Assembly (NCBI GenBank): GCA_027859085.1
Contig: JAQIBJ010000014.1
Location: forward strand, 1-46,818
From: Mycoplasmatota bacterium
GTDB lineage: Bacteria; Bacillota_I; Bacilli_A; Izemoplasmatales; Hujiaoplasmataceae
Length of the DNA: 46,818 nt
Direction of reading: 5' to 3'
In this document: positions 42,302 to 46,818 of the stretch, piece after piece
Layout of the letters: each line of letters opens with the position of its first letter
Numbering within the stretch: position 1 is the stretch's first letter
Program-made: the position numbers and the translations under genes
The notes under the pieces: model-generated
What the model was told of the DNA's origin: nothing
What the model saw: the letters and a program-made list of their open reading frames with translations, nothing else
Database searches by the model: none

Positions 42302-43699
42302 CTAGATAACTTTATTAGGGTTTAAAATATTATTCGGATCAAAAGTCTTTTTAATGCCTTTCATGAGTTCAACTTGAATATCGCCAACTTGATCTTTTAA
42401 ATAAGCTCTTTTTGCGTAACCGATACCATGTTCACCAGATACTTTTCCCCCAAACTCAAACGCTTTATCATACATTTTTTTAAAACCGATATTCGTTTTA
42501 TTTAACCAATCATCATCACTTAGATTATCTTTACAAAAATAAATGTGCAAATTGCCATCTCCTGCATGCCCGAAATATGGAATTCTTATTTCAAGTTCTT
42601 CACTTAATTGATGTGTAAAATCTAAATACTCGGTTATATTCGTTCTAGGAATCACGACATCACATTCATCAATTAAAGATGTTGATGCTTTAATTGCTTC
42701 TAAAAAAGCACCTCTTGCACTCCATACTGACTTCTTTCTTTCCTCTGTATCAACAAGGTAAACATCAATAGCACCCAATTGATTAACACATAAATCACTC
42801 ACAACTTCAACATCATAATCCACTGAATCTTTTGTTGAACCATCATAAGATATTAAAAGATATGCTTCATAGTCATCATTTGGTAATTTTTTGCCTAAGT
42901 ACTCTTCACTAAATTTTAAAGAAGATTTCTCTAAAAATTCAATTGCAGTTGGCAAAGTATGTCCATTGATGATCTTTGGAACTGCATCAATCGCATTTGT
43001 TCTGTTTTCAAAAGGAATGAGTAAACTAACCGTTTCTTTTGGTAGTGGAATCAGTTTTAATGTCGCTTCAACAATGATTCCTAAAGTCCCTTCACTACCA
43101 ATCATTAAATCTTTTAACGAGTATCCACTAGAATTTTTAACAACCTTACCACCAAAACTCACCAATTCTCCATTGGCCAACACAACCTCTAAGCCTCTCA
43201 CCCAATCTCTAGTGACACCATACTTAATCGCTCTCATACCACCAGCATTGGTTGAAATATTTCCACCAATGGTTGCACTTTTTTCTCCTGGATCTGGTGC
43301 GTAAAACAAATCTACTTTTTCAACATAATTGGCAATGTCCATAAGCAATACACCAGGTTCTACTCTTAAGGTCATATTATCTTTATCCAATTCTAAAATT
43401 TTATGCATTTGCGAAGTATCTAATAAAACACCACCATTAACTGGTACGCAAGCCCCAACCAAACCAGTACCACTGCCTCTAACAGTCACAGCAATATTAT
43501 GTTGATTTGCATACTTCATGATGTTTTGTATTTGTAATTTATCATTGACATATAGATGAATGTCGGGATAGCCTGAAATTGTTTGTAATTCATCGTGGGA
43601 AAAATCAACTTCAATATTTGACTTTTCAATGGTACATTTTTCGCCTACTATTGATTTAAAAAATAATACATCTTCTTTATCTATACTTTTATAAGCCAT
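42302..43699 (-). CDS. FAD-linked lactate/glycolate dehydrogenase (GlcD/LctD type)
   Basis: 465 residues. An FAD-binding PCMH domain (about 35-215: [54 protein letters not shown]) and an FAD-oxidase C-terminal domain (about 220-460: [25 protein letters not shown]). It oxidises a 2-hydroxy acid. Its operon order EtfB-EtfA-(GNAT)-dehydrogenase resembles Acetobacterium lctBCD, an electron-bifurcating lactate dehydrogenase, so D-lactate is the best substrate guess. MurQ in this window releases D-lactate. 2-Hydroxyglutarate or glycolate remain possible. Confidence 0.9.
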   Translation of the reverse strand: MAYKSIDKEDVLFFKSIVGEKCTIEKSNIEVDFSHDELQTISGYPDIHLYVNDKLQIQNIMKYANQHNIAVTVRGSGTGLVGACVPVNGGVLLDTSQMHKILELDKDNMTLRVEPGVLLMDIANYVEKVDLFYAPDPGEKSATIGGNISTNAGGMRAIKYGVTRDWVRGLEVVLANGELVSFGGKVVKNSSGYSLKDLMIGSEGTLGIIVEATLKLIPLPKETVSLLIPFENRTNAIDAVPKIINGHTLPTAIEFLEKSSLKFSEEYLGKKLPNDDYEAYLLISYDGSTKDSVDYDVEVVSDLCVNQLGAIDVYLVDTEERKKSVWSARGAFLEAIKASTSLIDECDVVIPRTNITEYLDFTHQLSEELEIRIPYFGHAGDGNLHIYFCKDNLSDDDWLNKTNIGFKKMYDKAFEFGGKVSGEHGIGYAKRAYLKDQVGDIQVELMKGIKKTFDPNNILNPNKVI

Positions 43700-43703
43700 C
43701 CAA

Positions 43704-44606
43704 TCATCTCCTAATTAACTTTTTATTCATAGTAACAAAAGTTTCTACAACCTTAAAACCAGCATTTAAATAGATATACCTTGCGGGGTTTTGTGTGCCT
43801 GTAAAGAAAGTCATATACTTAGCACCAATATTCTTTAATTCTTCACAAAGCCTTAAAAACAACGCATTCCCTATCCCCATTCTTCGGTAATTCTCTATGA
43901 TTCCAATGCCAGCAAAATATCCTCTTGAATTTCTTTCCGCCCTAATCGGACCAGTAAAACCAATCACATTATCTCCGTCTAAAGCGACCAACAATGGCAA
44001 AGGTTTATCAAGACTTTGGTTATGAATGATTTCATCATGCCATGCTTTAACTCCAATGTTTTTAGCAAAATCAATTAAGCCCTTGTGCAACTTACTATTG
44101 TAAAATTCAATCTTAAAATCGCAATTTTTCTTTTTATGTTTAGACATATCAAAATTTGTGATGTCTTGATAATATGTTTGTTGAATTGAATGGTCCTTAT
44201 ATCCTAGTTTGTGATAAATATTATACAATTCACTATTTAAAACAACACCTTGTATTCCTGGATGTACCACATTAGCTTTAGGATACCATGCCAACTTAAC
44301 AGGATTAAAGAAATGAATCCAAATTTCAAAAATTTTACTTTCCACTAAATATTCTTCGAAAGAATTTAATAAATCTAAAACTATTTTCTCTTCACCACAA
44401 ATAAGGCTAATATACGCTTTTTTTCCTTCAATACAACAAGTCAAAAAACCATCAAGATGATCATTATTTGAACTAAAAACAATTTTTTCTTCGATTAACT
44501 TTTGATAAAATTCTTCATCATCCAATAAGACTAACTTAGTCTTATGCGTTGTATAGTGTTTATAAAATGTATATAACTCAGACAAATCATAATCAGTTGT
44601 AATCAT
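43704..44606 (-). CDS. GNAT-family N-acetyltransferase
   Basis: 300 residues. The C-terminal part (about 175-295) is a GNAT acetyl-CoA domain, with [20 protein letters not shown] as the pyrophosphate-binding motif and [14 protein letters not shown] at the end; the N-terminal half looks like a second, degenerate GNAT fold. It is coupled to etfA by ATGA and lies 4 bases before the dehydrogenase. Its substrate is unknown; it could modify the complex or a metabolite. Its place inside an Etf operon is unusual. Confidence 0.82.
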   Translation of the reverse strand: MITTDYDLSELYTFYKHYTTHKTKLVLLDDEEFYQKLIEEKIVFSSNNDHLDGFLTCCIEGKKAYISLICGEEKIVLDLLNSFEEYLVESKIFEIWIHFFNPVKLAWYPKANVVHPGIQGVVLNSELYNIYHKLGYKDHSIQQTYYQDITNFDMSKHKKKNCDFKIEFYNSKLHKGLIDFAKNIGVKAWHDEIIHNQSLDKPLPLLVALDGDNVIGFTGPIRAERNSRGYFAGIGIIENYRRMGIGNALFLRLCEELKNIGAKYMTFFTGTQNPARYIYLNAGFKVVETFVTMNKKLIRR

Positions 44607-45793
44607 ATTATCTTAGCCAATAATTTATTCAATTCAGGAATCACTTCATAAATATCGCCTGCAATTGAATAATGTGATATTGAGAATAACTTATTGCTAA
44701 TATCATTATTGACAGTGATAATGATTTCACTATCTTTCATGCCTTCAATAAATTGAACAGCACCACTAATACCTAAATTGATGATTAGCTTGGGCTTTAC
44801 AGTTCTTCCACTCAATCCGATTTGACGTCTTGGGTCAAACCAGCCATTCTCTATCAATGGTCTTGTACAAGCAACTTCTGCATTTAATTTTTTTATAAGT
44901 GGTTCAATTAATTCTAAATCTTTTTTCTTTTTAAACGCTCTACCTACCGCAATAATTATTTCAGCATCAGATATATCTTTAACTTTTGGTTTATTTTCTG
45001 ATGATAATAATTTAATACTCGTATCTTTGGAAATACCAGATGAATCCATTTTGATTATTTTTCCATGAGGTTTTTCCTTATTTGATGCATTAAATATTTT
45101 ATATCTAGCGGTTGCTAGTTGTGGTCTATGATTAGGCGTGTGAATCTTTGCCATGATATTCCCACCAAAAGCAGGTCTTACTTGAATTAAATCACCATTA
45201 GGTTTTATATCTAAACTCGTACAATCAGCTGTTAACCCGGTTTTTAATCTAGCAGCTACTCTAGGCGCAAAACTTCTACCTTCTGGTGTACCACCAAATA
45301 AAATAATATTCGGGTTCATTCTGGTTTTATAGTCAATTAATATATTGGTATACAATTCAACATTGAAATCTTTATATAAGTCATCTTGATAAACAAATAC
45401 TTTATCAACGCCATATTCTAAAGCTTTATTTGCAATTGAATCAACTGCTTCACCAATGACAATGGCATAAACCGGCTCCTTAGTTACTTTGGCTAAGGAC
45501 TTTGCTTTTCCAATCAACTCCCATGCAACTGGATGTGCTTTATTTTCTCTTTGTTCAATATAGACAGTGATTCCTTGATACTTTTCTTTATCAATGAAGG
45601 TCTTTTCTTCTTCAATATATTCACATATACCAGATGGTCCTTTATTAACACAGAGTTTACATAATTTGCATGCTGCATTAATTGAGAGATACGCATCTTG
45701 ATAAACAAAAGCATCAAAAGGGCATATTTTTTTTAATTGTTCTACAATTTTATCGTTAATTTTATCTTGGTTAATTTTAATATATCCCATCAT
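44603..45793 (-). CDS. etfA: Electron transfer flavoprotein alpha subunit with ferredoxin-like N-terminus
   Basis: 396 residues, longer than a plain EtfA. The first 60 hold a ferredoxin-like segment with Cys24 (ICPFDA), Cys42, Cys45 and Cys48 (CKLCKLC), enough for one [4Fe-4S] cluster; Cys57 is also near. Next is the Etf N-terminal domain and then the FAD domain (about 275-396: ACTRPLIENGWFDPRRQIGLSG, LGISGAVQF, VNNDISNKLF). LctC and CarE-type subunits of bifurcating Etf complexes share this layout. With EtfB it would pass electrons from the dehydrogenase to NAD and/or ferredoxin. It begins 5 bases after etfB. Confidence 0.94.
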   Translation of the reverse strand: MMGYIKINQDKINDKIVEQLKKICPFDAFVYQDAYLSINAACKLCKLCVNKGPSGICEYIEEEKTFIDKEKYQGITVYIEQRENKAHPVAWELIGKAKSLAKVTKEPVYAIVIGEAVDSIANKALEYGVDKVFVYQDDLYKDFNVELYTNILIDYKTRMNPNIILFGGTPEGRSFAPRVAARLKTGLTADCTSLDIKPNGDLIQVRPAFGGNIMAKIHTPNHRPQLATARYKIFNASNKEKPHGKIIKMDSSGISKDTSIKLLSSENKPKVKDISDAEIIIAVGRAFKKKKDLELIEPLIKKLNAEVACTRPLIENGWFDPRRQIGLSGRTVKPKLIINLGISGAVQFIEGMKDSEIIITVNNDISNKLFSISHYSIAGDIYEVIPELNKLLAKII

Positions 45794-45798
45794 ATCAC

Positions 45799-46590
45799 CT
45801 ACAAAAACTTATTCTCATCAAGTATTTTATATAGCTCATGTGCAAGCGTCTCTTTATTACCCTCAATAAATTTAGATTTCATCTCATTGCTTGGTGGAAA
45901 AATTTCTTCTACTTGCGTAGGTGATCCATTCAAACCATAATGTTTTGGATTTTTATCATTAAGTTGATCTAGGGTAACTGTATCAATTTGATAATTTTTC
46001 ATTTTAATTTTTCTTTTATATGATGGCAATCTAGGTGTTAAATTAGATTTTTCGATTGTTAATAAACACGGAAGTTTTATTTCATTAATTTCATCATGGG
46101 TATCATACGTGCTTTTTACAACAATTTTATCGTCTAATATTTCTAGTATTTCTATGACATAAGGAATATGCGGCACACCAAGGAACTCAGCTATTTCTGG
46201 TCCAACTTGAGCTGTGTCTCCATCTGTTGTTTGTTTGCCACAAATAATAATATCGACTTCTCCGATTAATTTAATCAGTTGACTAAGCGTGTAAGAAGTC
46301 GCTAAAACATCAGCACCCGCAAATCTTCTATCAGTGACTAAAACTGCTTCGTCAGTTCCCATATATAAGGCTTCTTTAAGGACACTTTTAGCATTTGGAG
46401 GTCCCATTGTAATTGCCGTTATTGTTGCATTTGGGTTCTTCTCTTTAATTGAAAAAGATGCTTCTAAAGCATAAAGATCATAAGGATTTAATTTAGCATT
46501 GTTACTATCCCTTATAAGAACTCCAGTCACAGGATCAACCTCAACATTTGAACTCGCAGGAACTTGTTTTATACACGTTACTATTTTCAA
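45799..46590 (-). CDS. etfB: Electron transfer flavoprotein beta subunit
   Basis: 263 residues from TTG 46590, four to five bases after AGAGGTGG; no ATG is better placed. EtfB marks: MKIVTCIKQVPAS, LNPYDLYALEAS, ITMGPPNAKSVLKEALYMG and the signature CGKQTTDGDTAQVGPEIAEFLG (given in shortened form), which contacts FAD or nucleotide. The DGDTAQVGP form is common in NAD-linked bifurcating Etf proteins. It is the first gene of the operon. Its upstream region is only about 50 bases long before the right end of an IS605-type element. Confidence 0.94.
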   Translation of the reverse strand: MKIVTCIKQVPASSNVEVDPVTGVLIRDSNNAKLNPYDLYALEASFSIKEKNPNATITAITMGPPNAKSVLKEALYMGTDEAVLVTDRRFAGADVLATSYTLSQLIKLIGEVDIIICGKQTTDGDTAQVGPEIAEFLGVPHIPYVIEILEILDDKIVVKSTYDTHDEINEIKLPCLLTIEKSNLTPRLPSYKRKIKMKNYQIDTVTLDQLNDKNPKHYGLNGSPTQVEEIFPPSNEMKSKFIEGNKETLAHELYKILDENKFL

Positions 46591-46653
46591 AAAACCACCT
46601 CTTGTTATTATTTATCATTTTTTTAATTTAGCATAGAACATCATTAGAACAAA

Positions 46654-46670
46654 AGTAATCTTCGATTACT
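46654..46670 (-). ncRNA. Hairpin at the IS605-type right end, possible end of the TnpB guide RNA
   Basis: AGTAATC/GATTACT, a perfect 7-pair stem with a 3-base loop, 17 bases after the tnpB stop codon. IS200/IS605 elements end in such hairpins, recognised by the transposase, and the TnpB guide RNA (omega RNA) covers this 3' region. Exact element border and guide are not visible here. Confidence 0.5.
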
Positions 46671-46686
46671 CATTTGAAACGAAAAC

Positions 46687-46818
46687 TTAACTAAATAGAT
46701 AAGTTCGCTTAGGCGTGTTCCAACCTTTAAACCCTGTCCCTAAGGCTTCAGGCTTACTTTTTTGTATCATGTTTAATGAGGCATTTAAATCCGCATTGAT
46801 GATTATGCCTTTTTTACT
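46687..46818 (-). CDS. tnpB: TnpB, C-terminal fragment cut by the window edge
   Basis: The last 43 residues of an IS200/IS605-family OrfB/TnpB, open in frame to the window end. INADLNASLNMI is the conserved RuvC-III region of TnpB, with the Asp as third catalytic residue, and the tail GTGFKGWNTPKRTYLFS fits the family. TnpB is an RNA-guided nuclease that cuts the empty donor site. Intactness cannot be judged because the N-terminal part lies beyond the window. Too short to appear in a normal gene call. Confidence 0.85.
   Translation of the reverse strand, partial: SKKGIIINADLNASLNMIQKSKPEALGTGFKGWNTPKRTYLFS

Noticed and set aside
46620-46690. Riboswitch upstream of etfB
   Set aside because: The hairpin is better explained as the right end of the IS605-type element next to tnpB.

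Overview
The window is AT-rich (by eye roughly 30% G+C) and gene-dense. TGA acts as an ordinary stop codon at many ATGA gene junctions, so the genetic code is the standard bacterial one and not the Mycoplasma/Spiroplasma code. Low GC, PadR/HAAS and CcpA-type signals, lipoproteins and surface proteins with a C-terminal membrane anchor instead of an LPxTG motif suggest a Bacillota/Mycoplasmatota organism. My best guess is an Acholeplasma/Izemoplasma-like lineage. This is inference; no rRNA or ribosomal marker is present.

Layout. 1-1750 (+): a PadR-type repressor and a HAAS membrane protein behind a promoter covered by dyads. 1754-3769: a complete IS1182-family insertion sequence. 3789-4955 (-): a decayed MFS transporter. 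5175-5978 (-): an Lgt-family membrane protein with an altered active site. 6051-25085 (-): one long operon-like series coding for two solute-binding proteins, two pairs of sugar ABC permeases, accessory proteins (NHL/TPR, YIP1, DUF5696, DUF624), NamZ, NagZ, an amino-sugar kinase, MurQ and NagB. 25306-27843 (-): a large surface protein with its own cre-controlled promoter and a strong terminator. 28017-41141 (-): a second operon (AnmK, a second amino-sugar kinase, GH4, a cytoplasmic GHL10, a surface tandem-GHL10 protein, an AmiE-like serine hydrolase and a lipoprotein Amidase_2). 41263-42108 (-): an RpiR/MurR-type regulator. 42302-46590 (-): EtfB, EtfA, a GNAT and a lactate/glycolate dehydrogenase. 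46687-46818 (-): the C-terminus of an IS605-type TnpB, cut by the window edge.

How the genes could work together. A lipid-anchored amidase would strip stem peptides from foreign murein. The surface GHL10 modules, whose relative DigH acts on denuded glycan, would cut the naked strands. The ABC systems would import the saccharides; no ATPase gene is present, so a shared one elsewhere is needed. Inside the cell NamZ, NagZ, the cytoplasmic GHL10, GH4 and AmiE-like enzymes would trim them. AnmK and the BadF-type kinases would phosphorylate the sugars, MurQ would release D-lactate from MurNAc-6-P, and NagB would pass GlcN-6-P to glycolysis. The neighbouring Etf/dehydrogenase operon could oxidise the lactate. 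A complete locus for feeding on peptidoglycan, in what may be a wall-less lineage, is the most interesting content of this window.
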